Shown: in pieces, positions 19,201 through 27,317 of the stretch
Position numbering within the stretch: position 1 is the stretch's first letter
Layout of the letters: each line of letters starts with the position of its first letter
Assembly (NCBI RefSeq): GCF_009363535.1
Contig: NZ_CP045369.1
Location: 1,871,001 to 1,935,000, forward strand
DNA length: 64,000 bases
DNA from: Microbulbifer sp. THAF38
GTDB taxonomy: Bacteria; Pseudomonadota; Gammaproteobacteria; Pseudomonadales; Cellvibrionaceae
Direction of reading: 5' to 3'
Made by a program: the position numbers and the translations under genes
The notes under the pieces: generated by a model
What the model saw: the letters and a program-made list of their open reading frames with translations, nothing else
What the model was told of the DNA's origin: nothing
The model's database searches: none

Positions 19201-19890
19201 TGGGTAGCGGAATTTAAGGAGTACTGGAGCTTCTTTAAGGCAGTGATCGAGCTGCCGAACCTGGGTGAAGAGCAGAGCTTGTTTGATACGGATTTGGCCC
19301 CCAAGCACCGCAAAGTGCGCGATCGCTTGTTGAATATGCTGCTGAGTGAGGACGAACAGGTGGCGCGGCGCGAGCTGGATCGTATCAGTGATTACCGCAA
19401 TTACCGCAGCTACGAGATCTACAAAGAACCGGAGGGCAAAGAGCCGATTGCACTTAGCCAGTACGGCACCGGTTCCGGCGGCCAGCTGGAAACCCCGGCT
19501 TATATTATCCGCTCCGCAGCGGTAACTTCCGCCTTCCGCTTTGGTGAAAGCGGCAGCCATTTACAGATGGTGCTGGTGGATGAGGCCTTTTCCAAAATGG
19601 ATGAGTCCCGCTCCAAGGAAGTGATCCGTTACTTGACTGAAACCCTGGGGCTACAACTGCTGTTTATTATGCCCAGCAGTAAATCCGGGCCTTTTATGGA
19701 TCTGATCTCCAATCAGTTTGTGTTTAGCAAGTGCCCCAGTGCCAAGCCCATCGGCCAGCTGAATACCCGGGTGTATGTGGATCGCAAGGTGTGCAATCAG
19801 GAGCGTATCGCCGAACTCTGGGCTAATCACCGCCGTACGATTCGCCAACAGGCATCGCTGGATTTTATGGACCTGGTAGAAGTAGATTGA
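16246..19890 (+). CDS. jetC: Wadjet JetC / MksB SMC-like ATPase
   Basis: 1214 residues from ATG 16246; a GTG at 16171 would add 25 residues of non-conserved sequence. This is the SMC motor of the Wadjet complex, which extrudes DNA loops and identifies small circular DNA. Walker A is GGNGSGKT (29-36), at the very N-terminus. A long coiled coil (about 290-480 and 770-990) flanks a hinge-like region near 560-680. The C-terminal head has the ABC signature as TGSGGQLETP and Walker B as MVLVDEAFSKMD, with a late LLFIMPSSK block. The signature uses SGGQ rather than SGGE. It lies between jetB and jetD in the expected order. Confidence 0.92.
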   Translation: MFLKKLILINWGNIPQLEYDFGPINLFSGGNGSGKTTAADAIQTLMTAAHDTLFTFNPGQDETTQRGRGGKQVRTLASYVLGCDDGSYARVEPTDCYIAGIFHPTSGEESAEPFTAVMGIRAHLDNSSKPAQARQSDLRFFVFPGEQLVMGDFVRDYTDGKHLLPLDKFNQVLSKQFEKVEQYDKKKAYLRRLYGALRGRRDAVSDREATHAARTFANFMAYKPVKSINDFVAQEVLEKRDLGDAIRSVSELMKTIHSMEQEARQIVERVSSLEAIAQSVELYRDQWLQLRVQEYLCARHRQQRVQKSYLSGKNDQKKLRSDLDNNEREVRIASERVEQLNGQLVELQAQRLGIDALRNKDELEQRINNALSLLSQQHTPMSAEEARWRENREAAEELLNLLNSTSAELEIPAFSDKALVQAIKQVAREEDLPDLHKLLGKDWIDLAALEPLRERAASSEALQNRLYDLLDSSGKGGAGNESSPKEQIAQQASRWEQKVQQLQKQLRTQESRIQHLQANRVRYPQSVEAALAAIREQCPQAEPRVLCDYVEVLDERWQMAIEGYLGGARFSIIVEPEHEARAIRIVRSLPGRNNRARVIQGDKARRDAERLETPSSSILELMEFTHKTAEHYLRASYGAVVQVEDEHELRGTRRGLTADGMASGNYSMWRCDMDDAELVFGQGARARALAAQQRAMEQLLEEAAHVNERHQLYRRVTHAVRGLANIKLLSIVDSALAAQREWRSAERALENLDLKDFEQFEQQVDELKAQLKNQQKQLSDLQRQTGSLETKLKSNEKLLYALSGELESLDDAASDSEEMVRRITAIDPTFDAEKVLVTADEQVDRAADNFDFSADIESWQGQLEKYSRQLDRAVMEYNATCASVDTLVFEPDLSGGHKDSLFKLISGLGNQVETLRNRLKNNLLVERHDQLLGLKKSFNTTFVTHLCHAIYQSINDGKRVLDDLNKELEHHRFGADRERFRFDYQWVAEFKEYWSFFKAVIELPNLGEEQSLFDTDLAPKHRKVRDRLLNMLLSEDEQVARRELDRISDYRNYRSYEIYKEPEGKEPIALSQYGTGSGGQLETPAYIIRSAAVTSAFRFGESGSHLQMVLVDEAFSKMDESRSKEVIRYLTETLGLQLLFIMPSSKSGPFMDLISNQFVFSKCPSAKPIGQLNTRVYVDRKVCNQERIAELWANHRRTIRQQASLDFMDLVEVD

Positions 19891-19942
19891 ACTGAGCAGG
19901 CATTTTTCGGGGGAACCCCCCCCATTGGCAGGGAGGCAACCG

Positions 19943-21145
19943 ATGGAAAAGGCATTGCCCTATTGGGTAGAGGAAAACCCGCTGTTAATCGGTATCCTGA
20001 ATTTTATTCTGGATCGGCGGGACAGCCAGCTGCAACGTGGCAAGGAAGCCCGCATCAGTTTCAGGTTGGATTTGCGCGCTGGCAGTAAACGCTGGCAAGA
20101 AGTACTTGAGCCGCTCAGGGACCCCACTCAGGATGAGCAGGAACTGTGGAGTGAGCTCCAGTACTTTGCCAGTGAGTATCAATGCTTTGCGGTAAAGCCG
20201 AATCCCAAACGGCGACCGGGTGTTGCAGAGTGGCAGGGCGCCCAGCTGATCTTTAAGGATGCCAGTGAAGAGCAGCTGCGCCTTTGGCTCGATCGCCCAT
20301 CCCCCAACTTGCGCCAGTCTGCCTGGACCAGCTTACTGGAACCCTATGTCGACCGTTTTGAGAACCCCGCTGCTTTTCCCATAGAGGGGTTGGAACTCCA
20401 GCCGGGATTCGACTCCGTTGAAGAGTTGGTCTCTTGTTGGGTCTCAGTAGGCCGGGAGTTAATATTTGCTGAGCAAATCTCCTGGCGGCAATTGGCCGCG
20501 CGCTGCTTTAAAGGCGATTCCAAATATCTTGATTTACATAGTCGCCAGTCCCTGGTGCGTAACCTGTTTCCGGAACTGAGCCGAAAAATTCGCGAGCGCC
20601 AACTGTTACTTCACGCCTACCTGCCGGAACAGTTTACGCAGGTGATTTTTATAGAGAATCAAGATACTTTTATCAGCCTCGCTGAATTGCAGCCCAACCG
20701 CACGGCCCTGGTGTATAGCGAGGGTTATCAGGGCGGCGCGGAGCGGATTCGCAATCCTGGCATTGCTCGCTTTAGTACATTTAATGTGGTCGATAAAGCG
20801 TCTCGACAGCAATTTCTCCAATGGTGGTATGGCGATGACTCGAGTCCATTGCCAGTTTTTTTCTGGGGGGATCTGGACTATGAAGGCTTGCGGATTGCTG
20901 CCGCATTGAGAAGAAGCTTTCCTGAGTTACAGTGTTGGCGCCCCGGTTACGACCTATTGCTCGACTCTCTTCGCACTGGCAAAGCCCACTGCCCCGACTT
21001 GGCAGAAAAACTAGGGCAAAAACCCATCGAAATGATTGGCTGCCAATACGCGGATCAATATTTGATCCCGGCTCTCTCGACAACGACTTCTTTTGTGGAC
21101 CAGGAGGCTGCCAACTTAGGTGCATTGTTGGAAACCCTTCCATAG
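19943..21145 (+). CDS. jetD: Wadjet JetD / MksG Toprim nuclease
   Basis: 400 residues from ATG 19943, preceded by GGGAGG 7 bases upstream. JetD cleaves plasmid DNA held by the Jet SMC complex. The N-terminal half corresponds to the DUF3322 arm and the C-terminal half to the Toprim-like DUF2220 domain. Acidic catalytic motifs are visible: the Glu in FIENQDTF near residue 242 and the DxD in FFWGDLDYEG near residue 308. Nothing suggests inactivation. It is the last gene of the operon and lies 52 bases after jetC. No terminator is obvious downstream. Confidence 0.88.
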   Translation: MEKALPYWVEENPLLIGILNFILDRRDSQLQRGKEARISFRLDLRAGSKRWQEVLEPLRDPTQDEQELWSELQYFASEYQCFAVKPNPKRRPGVAEWQGAQLIFKDASEEQLRLWLDRPSPNLRQSAWTSLLEPYVDRFENPAAFPIEGLELQPGFDSVEELVSCWVSVGRELIFAEQISWRQLAARCFKGDSKYLDLHSRQSLVRNLFPELSRKIRERQLLLHAYLPEQFTQVIFIENQDTFISLAELQPNRTALVYSEGYQGGAERIRNPGIARFSTFNVVDKASRQQFLQWWYGDDSSPLPVFFWGDLDYEGLRIAAALRRSFPELQCWRPGYDLLLDSLRTGKAHCPDLAEKLGQKPIEMIGCQYADQYLIPALSTTTSFVDQEAANLGALLETLP

Positions 21146-21331
21146 TCTTTACGAAAGATTGCCTTTGTCGCTAATCGATAAATTTCTCTACAGTTTTATC
21201 GCCCAGTGGCCCATGCAATAGCTTCAGTCAGCTTTCAAGCTTGTTTTTTATGCGCAAGATCTCGGAAGATACAGGAAATTTACGGTAAAAATGCCCTTTA
21301 AAAATAACAAGGGAAGTTCCTGGAGATCTCT

Positions 21332-21781
21332 ATGCGTCAGTTTTCCATTTTGGTCATTTTTGCTTTGGCCTTTGGCGGCGCCGCTGTTTTATATGAGAAG
21401 GAAAGCCGCAAAGTTAAAGGTGTGCTGACCCAGATTACCGAGCTGCAGGCGCAGATGGGGGATTTGCAGGCGGAGGTCAATCGACTTAACAGCGAGCTGG
21501 AAGCCGTGAAGCTCGCAGAGCGTCGCCGGCCGAATTTGTCCACTATGGCCAATCGCATCCGCCGGGAGTCCAACCCGTCCATGCCGCCCAAACCGGTAGT
21601 GGAAAAGCGATTCGAGCAAAAACGCTCCGCTCTGATGGCCTCCGATGTTACTACGGCCCCACCTGCAATCCGTTCGGGAGAAGGGCAGGGTGAGGGTGAT
21701 GAGTGGTCGCGCCCCACTATAGATGCGGACCAGTATCAAAAGGAGACTGCGGACAAGGAAGTGTTGGACCCCTACCAGTAA
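21332..21781 (+). CDS. Membrane-anchored coiled-coil protein
   Basis: 149 residues of unknown function. A single N-terminal hydrophobic segment (about residues 4-20) is followed by a heptad-like helix (LTQITELQAQMGDLQAEVNR, about 32-51, continuing through LNSELEAVKLAE), then a proline-rich, polar tail. This is the architecture of a small bitopic inner-membrane protein with a periplasmic coiled coil. Start ATG 21332 with GGAGAT upstream. It is alone between jetD and a large inverted repeat. I recognise no family. Confidence 0.7.
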   Translation: MRQFSILVIFALAFGGAAVLYEKESRKVKGVLTQITELQAQMGDLQAEVNRLNSELEAVKLAERRRPNLSTMANRIRRESNPSMPPKPVVEKRFEQKRSALMASDVTTAPPAIRSGEGQGEGDEWSRPTIDADQYQKETADKEVLDPYQ

Positions 21782-21810
21782 TTTACCTTCACCGGTTGAT
21801 TCCTGCTGTA

Positions 21811-21866
21811 AAGCCCGCAAAATACCTGCCTCTTGGCGCACACCGTGCCAGGTATTTTGCGGGTTT
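21811..21866. terminator. Long inverted repeat, probable terminator
   Basis: A perfect 15-base-pair stem (21814-21828 with 21849-21863), extendable to 18 pairs with one G-T pair, and an inner 4-pair hairpin (21838-21841 with 21845-21848). The right arm is followed by only three T. It sits just after the coiled-coil gene, so a transcription stop or 3'-end stabiliser is the simplest reading. Confidence 0.5.
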
Positions 21867-21922
21867 GCTGTATCTGGCAAATGCGTTTTATAGCCACTGA
21901 TTGTGAGGGGGCGCCCCGGCCA

Positions 21923-22396
21923 ATGTCATTAAATAAATTCTACACATCGCTCAATAGTCAACTCGAAGGCCTGCTATCAGCGGAGAATGATTGGCTGGCC
22001 AATACTGCCAATGCCAGCGCCTTACTGTTTATGGAACTGGAAGATATCAACTGGGCGGGCTTCTACTTTTTGCATGGTGATGAACTGCGTCTGGGGCCTT
22101 TTCAGGGCAAGCCCGCCTGTACTCGGATTTCGGTAGGTGCCGGGGTTTGTGGCACAGCGGTATCCACGGGTGAGTCCCAGCTAGTGGAAGATGTACATCA
22201 GTTCCCCGGCCATATCGCTTGCGATGCGGTTTCTGCTTCTGAAGTGGTTATTCCGCTCTACGATAATAACGGCCGCTGCCTTGGGGTGCTCGATATCGAC
22301 AGCCCCACCGTTGCCCGCTTCACTCAGGAAGACCTTGCCGGCTTACAGGGCTTTGCCCAGGTTCTGCTGAAATCCTCTGACCTGCCGAAAAGCTAA
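21923..22396 (+). CDS. msrC: Free methionine-(R)-sulfoxide reductase
   Basis: 157-residue GAF-fold enzyme that reduces free methionine-R-sulfoxide with thioredoxin as electron donor. Start ATG 21923. The frame is open further upstream, but those codons fall in the inverted repeat. The family signature is clear: GPFQGKPACTRI, GVCGTA, and QFPGHIACDA, with Cys66, Cys76 and Cys100. The spacings of 10 and 24 residues match Cys84/94/118 of the E. coli enzyme. The closing GVLDIDSP is also typical. It overlaps the next gene by one base (TAATG), suggesting coupling. Confidence 0.93.
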   Translation: MSLNKFYTSLNSQLEGLLSAENDWLANTANASALLFMELEDINWAGFYFLHGDELRLGPFQGKPACTRISVGAGVCGTAVSTGESQLVEDVHQFPGHIACDAVSASEVVIPLYDNNGRCLGVLDIDSPTVARFTQEDLAGLQGFAQVLLKSSDLPKS

Positions 22397-23142
22397 TGGC
22401 GCTGTTGTGGCAGAAGCAGGTGGGAGACACCCGCTACGAGGTGCGCAACCACGGCGCCAGTGTGCGCTTGTACAGTAATGGGGTTTTTCATTCCCAGTGG
22501 AATCCCCGCGACCCCCTTAAGGGCTCCCTGTGGGAGCTGCTTATGTTGCCCGCCTTCTTTCTCCCAGAGAAGCGTCTGAATTCGGTATTGCTGTTGGGGG
22601 TGGGGGGGGGTGCCCTGATTCGCCTGCTGCAGGCCTATACCTCAGCAGAGCGCATTGTTGGTGTGGACTTGGACCCGGTTCACCTGCAAGTAGCCCGCCG
22701 CTACTTCGGTGTTAAGGATGTTGAGCTGGTGCATGCCGATGCCAAAGAGTATGTAGCAGATTACCTGGAAAACCCCTCCAGTGAGCCGTTTGATCTGGTG
22801 ATCGATGATTTGTTTGGTCACTTCCAGGGGGTGGCACAGCGTGCCGTACCCGCAAATCAAGAATGGTGTGCCAGTCTAATGCGCCTCCTACACAAGGAGG
22901 GTGTTTTGGTCAGCAATTTTGGCGATCTCCAGGAGCTTCGAGGCAGTGCCTGGCGTCAAAAAACTTTGCGCAATCGCCTACGTGGCGCCTGGATGGCCTA
23001 TATGCCCCAATATGAAAACCATATCCTGGCGGTGAGTAGAAAGACACTTTCCTTGTCAGAACTGAATGCCCGTGCTCCAGGTAAAATCAATCCCAGTAGC
23101 CCCAGCTGTCGTCTTTATACCCATCACCGAATTTTGCGTTGA
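22396..23142 (+). CDS. Spermidine synthase-like SAM-binding protein
   Basis: 248 residues with a Rossmann methyltransferase / polyamine synthase-like domain. The cofactor loop is LLLGVGGGALIRLL (about residues 65-78), followed by the acidic VGVDLDPVHL, HADAKEYV and DLVIDDLFG. Such proteins are usually annotated as spermidine synthase-like or fused-MFS methyltransferases of unknown role. The N-terminal part lacks the full polyamine-synthase fold, so I do not assign speE. It starts within the msrC stop codon. Confidence 0.75.
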   Translation: MALLWQKQVGDTRYEVRNHGASVRLYSNGVFHSQWNPRDPLKGSLWELLMLPAFFLPEKRLNSVLLLGVGGGALIRLLQAYTSAERIVGVDLDPVHLQVARRYFGVKDVELVHADAKEYVADYLENPSSEPFDLVIDDLFGHFQGVAQRAVPANQEWCASLMRLLHKEGVLVSNFGDLQELRGSAWRQKTLRNRLRGAWMAYMPQYENHILAVSRKTLSLSELNARAPGKINPSSPSCRLYTHHRILR

Positions 23143-23282
23143 GTTTCCTGACTGGTGTGCCCAAACGGCAAGCTAGATAGGGAGAAAAATGCCATTGTCG
23201 TTTTTTTGTGGGGTCTTGTTGGCGCCCTTTCTCACAGTCTGTCTATACTGACATTAGCGACTTATTACTCCAGGGCTCGTTA

Positions 23283-23738
23283 ATGCGGTACAAAACAGTT
23301 GAGGAAGTTATTCAGGAAGGAAGGGATTTTCATGCCAAATTGGCGCTGCAATACGAAGAGTATGAGCAGCTTGCCACCAACAAGCGGGTTGAGCTGCTTT
23401 TAGATCAGCTTCGACGACGGGAAGACTCCATGAAGCACTCGCTGGAGAACTTCCACGCCGACCTACCCCCTGGTGCCTTGCATACCTGGGTGCAATTTGC
23501 CCCAGAAGGGCGCGAGAAGGAGTTCCTGCAGCGTCTGCGCAGTATCGATATCGATAATCTAGACGACATTGCCAAACTGGCAATGGATATTGAGATCTAC
23601 CTGGCTGATCAATACCGGGATCTGGCCCAAGGGGCGGAGACTCCCTCTGCGCGTGAGGCTTTCGAACGCTTGCGGCAACTGGAGGAGTTGGAGGAGCACA
23701 CCCTCTCTATGAATCTGTTTAATTTGCGCGACTATTGA
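23283..23738 (+). CDS. Helical hypothetical protein
   Basis: 151 residues from ATG 23283; an upstream in-frame start at 23208 would add 25 residues that look untranslated. It is almost entirely alpha-helical by composition, with many Glu, Leu and Arg (LLLDQLRRREDSMKHSLENF; FERLRQLEELEEHTLSMNLF). This resembles a small four-helix bundle of the rubrerythrin/ferritin type, but I do not see a full metal-binding set. No signal peptide. Function unknown. Confidence 0.65.
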   Translation: MRYKTVEEVIQEGRDFHAKLALQYEEYEQLATNKRVELLLDQLRRREDSMKHSLENFHADLPPGALHTWVQFAPEGREKEFLQRLRSIDIDNLDDIAKLAMDIEIYLADQYRDLAQGAETPSAREAFERLRQLEELEEHTLSMNLFNLRDY

Positions 23739-23742
23739 TTCT

Positions 23743-23777
23743 GCCAATTCCGCCAATTCCGCCAATTCTGCAGAATT
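23743..23777. repeat. 9-base tandem repeat and palindrome
   Basis: Three direct copies of GCCAATTCC-like 9-mers begin at 23743, 23752 and 23761, running into a perfect 14-base palindrome AATTCTGCAGAATT at 23764-23777. It lies just after the preceding stop codon. Confidence 0.7.
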
Positions 23778-23856
23778 AGCAGATAGCGTTAGTCTGCAAG
23801 CATGATTTGTTGTCCTGGCGACTGCTCGCCTTATTTAGACGCCGGCAAACTGCGCC

Positions 23857-24870
23857 CTAAGGGCGCAGCCGGTACACACAGAAGCCCTTCTCTTTGGTGA
23901 TCAACTGCACTTCAGAGAAGTAGCGCGGCCCCTTTTTTCCCAGCGGAATAAACTCATTCACCACAAAGAGCGCCGTACCGGTTATTTTCAATAACCGTGC
24001 GCTTTGTTGCAGAAATCGATCGGTGAGATCGCCCTCCACCTGAAAACCCTGATGGAAGGGCGGGTTGCACAGCACCAGATCAGCAGCGCCGCTTTCAAAC
24101 TCATCTCCGGCATCCGAGGGTAGTACTACCCCTTTTATCCCCAGAGTCTGAAAGTTTTTCTTACAGGAGAGTAGGGCGGCGGCATTATTATCGGTGGCGG
24201 TAAAGTGGAAGCTCCCCAGTGAAGCCAGCCGTGTGCTGAGGTAGCCGTAGCCACAGCCGAGGTCCACTACTTGGGCGTTTTCCTTGGGCAGCTCGGTGGT
24301 GAGCTGCTGGGCCAGCAGGGCGCTGCCCTTATCAATCTTGTTCCAGCCGAACAGACCGGGCTTACTGTAGAGGCCGCCTAACTCTGGCAGACTGCGCAGC
24401 TGCGGGTAATCCTCCTCAGCGATGAGCTTTCCACCCTGAGGATGCTCCACTCGGTTAACGCTGCAATAATCATTACCGAATTTTTGCAGGTGCTTACCGC
24501 TACCCAGGCGCTCCGCAACTTTCAGTGCATAGCTTTTAATGCCGCTCTGCTTTTCTCCCAGCAACACCAGTTCGCCACCCTCCCCAAGGAGTCGGGGGGC
24601 CTGATTGATGATATGGTGGACGACGGCCTTCTCTTTAGAAACTGAATAAACAATGCGGCGATAGCGGCGGTCCAGCTCTTCAAAGTGAAAGTCGTTATAG
24701 AAGCTGCGCCCAACCTTACCCTGGGCCCGCTCGGCAATATCCCAGCGATTGGTGAGGAGATCGCCTTCGAAATGAAAGCCCGGCTGTAGCAAGGGCTTGC
24801 TGTTTTCATCGGCGATCCACAGGGTTTCACTCGGCACCTGTGAGATTTCCTGGAGGAGAAGCGAGGACAT
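23857..24870 (-). CDS. rsmC: 16S rRNA (guanine-N2) methyltransferase, RsmC-like
   Basis: 337 residues, close to E. coli RsmC (343), which methylates G1207 of 16S rRNA in the 30S subunit. The N-terminal half is the degenerate duplicated methyltransferase domain. The C-terminal half holds the cofactor motif VVDLGCGYGYLS near residue 202 and the catalytic NPPFHQG motif near residue 270. RlmG is a close relative, so the exact rRNA target is not certain. Start ATG 24870 with GGAGGAG just upstream. It follows rsuA by 5 bases in a folD-rsuA-rsmC minus-strand operon. A GC-rich hairpin overlaps its stop codon. Confidence 0.82.
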   Translation of the reverse strand: MSSLLLQEISQVPSETLWIADENSKPLLQPGFHFEGDLLTNRWDIAERAQGKVGRSFYNDFHFEELDRRYRRIVYSVSKEKAVVHHIINQAPRLLGEGGELVLLGEKQSGIKSYALKVAERLGSGKHLQKFGNDYCSVNRVEHPQGGKLIAEEDYPQLRSLPELGGLYSKPGLFGWNKIDKGSALLAQQLTTELPKENAQVVDLGCGYGYLSTRLASLGSFHFTATDNNAAALLSCKKNFQTLGIKGVVLPSDAGDEFESGAADLVLCNPPFHQGFQVEGDLTDRFLQQSARLLKITGTALFVVNEFIPLGKKGPRYFSEVQLITKEKGFCVYRLRP

Positions 24871-24875
24871 AGTCT

Positions 24876-25592
24876 TTATTGTACCGAAGCGATTTCTTCA
24901 GGAGTTAACAGCCGGTATTCGCCTTCCTGGAGTTCTTCATCCAGGAAAATATCGCCGATTCTCTCCCGGTGCAGTTCGATTACCCGGTTACCCAGGGTGG
25001 CAAACATACGCTTGACTTGGTGGTAGCGGCCCTCACCGATGGTGATGCGCACCTCGTTGGCATAGAGGATCTCAAGCTTGGCCGGCTTGGTTCTTTTCTT
25101 TTCATTATTGAGCCAGATACCCTTGGCAAACTTTGCCACTGCATCCTCCTCAATTTTCTCTGCCAGCAGAGCGTAGTAGGTTTTCTCACAGTGGTGGTTT
25201 GGTGAAGTCACCTTGTGGGACCACTGGCCATCATCAGTGAGCAGAACCAGCCCGGTGGTATCGATATCCAGGCGCCCGGCGATATGCAGCTTGGCTTTGT
25301 TGGGCTCGTCAATCAGGTCCAGCACCGTAGGGTGCTCGCCATCTTTGGTGGCACTTACATAGCCCAAAGGCTTGTTCAACATAATATAGCGGGGCCCCGG
25401 CTCATGCAGGGGCTCATCATCCAGGCACAGTTCATCACTGGGCTGTATCTTGGTAGAGGCATCCGTGACTGTCACACCATTCACAGTAATGCGCCCCGCC
25501 CAGGCGGCGCGCTTTACATCGGAGCGGGAGAGATCAGTGACCTGGCTGACCGCTTTATCCAGACGAATCAGGTTAGCCAATTTTACGCTCAC
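24876..25592 (-). CDS. rsuA: 16S rRNA pseudouridine(516) synthase
   Basis: 238 residues. An N-terminal S4-like RNA-binding domain ([10 protein letters not shown]) is followed by the RsuA-family synthase domain with the catalytic Asp in [17 protein letters not shown]. Further matches to E. coli RsuA include [21 protein letters not shown] and ELHRERIG, which favour RsuA over RluB/E/F. It starts with GTG at 25592, inside the end of folD (20-base overlap), so it is translated from the same message. Confidence 0.92.
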   Translation of the reverse strand: MSVKLANLIRLDKAVSQVTDLSRSDVKRAAWAGRITVNGVTVTDASTKIQPSDELCLDDEPLHEPGPRYIMLNKPLGYVSATKDGEHPTVLDLIDEPNKAKLHIAGRLDIDTTGLVLLTDDGQWSHKVTSPNHHCEKTYYALLAEKIEEDAVAKFAKGIWLNNEKKRTKPAKLEILYANEVRITIGEGRYHQVKRMFATLGNRVIELHRERIGDIFLDEELQEGEYRLLTPEEIASVQ

Positions 25593-26418
25593 CGGAATCG
25601 ACAGATTGGTAGATCAGGGTATTGATGGTCATGGGGCCAACACCGCCGGGCACCGGGGTGTAGGCGGCAACGCGCTCAGTTAGCGGGCCCAGCTCAATAT
25701 CGCCCACTCCGCCTGGATGGTAGCCGGCATCCACAACTACAGCGCCATCTTTAATCCACTCAGCCTTAATAAACTCCGGTTTGCCCACGGCGCCCACTAC
25801 GATATCGGCGCGGCGGATATGTTCGGCCAGGTCTTGAGTGCGGGAGTGGCAGATAGTTACGGTGGCATTGGCGTTCAATAACATGGCAGCCATCGGCTTA
25901 CCCAGGATAGGGCTGCGGCCCACAACTACGGCGTGCTTGCCTTCCATTTCGATATTGTAGGCTTCCAGTAGGCGCATAATGCCTTTAGGGGTTGCACAGC
26001 CATAGGCCTCTTCACCCATTGCCATACGGCCAAAGCCCAGGCAGGTTACGCCATCTACATCTTTCTCCAGGCTAATCGCGTCGAAACAGGCACGCTCATC
26101 GATCTGTGCCGGCACTGGGTGCTGGAGCAGGATGCCGTGGACGTTGGGGTTGGCGTTGAGCGCCTCAATCTTGGCGAGTAGCTCCTCAGTAGTGGTGGAG
26201 GAGGGCAATTCCACCTGCATGGAATCCATGCCGATGCGGCGGCAAGCATTGCCTTTCATCTTTACATAGGTAGCGGAAGCGGGGTCATCACCCACCAGGA
26301 TGGTCGCCAGGATTGGCGTTTGCCCACCGCTCTTCTCCTTTAGTACGGCTACCCGGGCCGAGAGTTCTTCTTCAGTTTTCTGTGCCAGGGCCTTGCCGTC
26401 CAGAACCAGTGCAGACAT
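25573..26418 (-). CDS. folD: Methylenetetrahydrofolate dehydrogenase / cyclohydrolase
   Basis: Bifunctional folate enzyme interconverting 5,10-methylene-THF and 10-formyl-THF. 281 residues from ATG 26418, the standard length; a start six codons upstream is possible. Motifs: [14 protein letters not shown] with the catalytic Lys, [17 protein letters not shown], and the NAD(P) site [14 protein letters not shown], ending with [12 protein letters not shown]. It heads the folD-rsuA-rsmC operon and overlaps rsuA. Confidence 0.97.
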   Translation of the reverse strand: MSALVLDGKALAQKTEEELSARVAVLKEKSGGQTPILATILVGDDPASATYVKMKGNACRRIGMDSMQVELPSSTTTEELLAKIEALNANPNVHGILLQHPVPAQIDERACFDAISLEKDVDGVTCLGFGRMAMGEEAYGCATPKGIMRLLEAYNIEMEGKHAVVVGRSPILGKPMAAMLLNANATVTICHSRTQDLAEHIRRADIVVGAVGKPEFIKAEWIKDGAVVVDAGYHPGGVGDIELGPLTERVAAYTPVPGGVGPMTINTLIYQSVDSGERKIG

Positions 26419-26759
26419 AGATGCTATCTCTAACAATAAAAAATCGATGGCTAATAGACCGGAGTCTGCTCCAGCACCTACTGTATATAGAAGGGCGGAA
26501 GCAGGCGGCTTTTAGGAGCTGCTTACTTTTTATCCGGTCGGATTCGCGAAGTGCGCCATTTTCGCACAGGTTGGAAATAATTTCGCCACTTCTGGGCCCA
26601 GATAGGCAAATGGATAAACTTCTTTAAAAATAATAGCTTAGAAGCGTTGACATGGGCCGGGGGTATCATTACTATGCACGCACTTCGCAGCTACAGCGAC
26701 TTACACAACCACCTACGGGGCGGTTAGCAAAGTCAAAGAGGTGCGAACGATTGGAAAAA

Positions 26760-26836
26760 CGGGGCATAGCGCAGTCTGGTAGCGCGCCTGCTTTGGGAGC
26801 AGGATGTCGGGGGTTCGAATCCCTCTGCCCCGACCA
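26760..26836 (+). tRNA. tRNA-Pro (anticodon TGG)
   Basis: 77 bases including encoded CCA. The acceptor stem CGGGGCA pairs with TGCCCCG, the anticodon loop is TTTGGGA giving TGG, and the T arm GGGGGTTCGAATCCC(T)C is normal. First of a Pro-Arg-His cluster. Confidence 0.96.
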
Positions 26837-26854
26837 ATTTTCCGGGTTCACCTT

Positions 26855-26931
26855 GCGCCCGTAGCTCAGCTGGATAGAGCATCCGCCTTCTAAGCGGATG
26901 GTCGCAGGTTCGAGTCCTGCCGGGCGTGCCA
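26855..26931 (+). tRNA. tRNA-Arg (anticodon TCT)
   Basis: 77 bases with encoded CCA. Acceptor GCGCCCG pairs with CGGGCGT (first pair G-T), anticodon loop CTTCTAA gives TCT, and the T arm has GGTTCGAGTCC. It follows tRNA-Pro by 18 bases. Confidence 0.96.
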
Positions 26932-27046
26932 TCTACACAAGATGGTGCTGGTTTGGCAAAAAGGACTTAGTCTGAAGCCAGATTGGCTGCAAGAGATATC
27001 CGGCAATCAGTACTGCCACAAGGTGCTGAAGTATATCACTTTTATG

Positions 27047-27122
27047 GTGGCCGTAGCTCAGTTGGTAGAGCACAGGATTGTGGCTCCTGAGGTCGCGGGT
27101 TCGATCCCCGTCGGCCACCCCA
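27047..27122 (+). tRNA. tRNA-His (anticodon GTG)
   Basis: 76 bases with encoded CCA. Acceptor GTGGCCG pairs with CGGCCAC, and a G at 27046 can serve as the G-1 special to tRNA-His. The anticodon loop TTGTGGC gives GTG. Third tRNA of the cluster. Confidence 0.96.
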
Positions 27123-27150
27123 GATTCTTCCTTGTTTTTCAAGGACTTAA

Positions 27151-27176
27151 AACCTCGCCTAGTGCGGGGTTTTTTA
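27151..27176 (+). terminator. Intrinsic terminator of the tRNA cluster
   Basis: A stem CCTCGC / GCGGGG (with one T-G pair) and a CTAGT loop, followed by six T, 31 bases after tRNA-His. Confidence 0.75.
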
Positions 27177-27317
27177 GTTTTTGGCCCCGTGGTGCCAATT
27201 CATAGTGCCAATTTTGGCCTCAATCTATATTGAGGTTTAATTTTGGCAGATCGTGAGTCATGTCCATCTGGCGGTACCCCCCCTGTTGAAATCACTAAGA
27301 AGTAGCTTGGAGCTGTA

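Noticed and set aside
23841..23872. GC-rich hairpin at the rsmC stop as an intrinsic terminator
   Set aside because: The stem is strong, but no T-run follows it on the minus strand, so I do not call a terminator.
26652..27205. ORFs reading SGSAPALGAGCRGFESL and AQLVEHRIVAPEVAGSIPVGH
   Set aside because: These are classic false translations of tRNA genes (Pro and His) and are not proteins.
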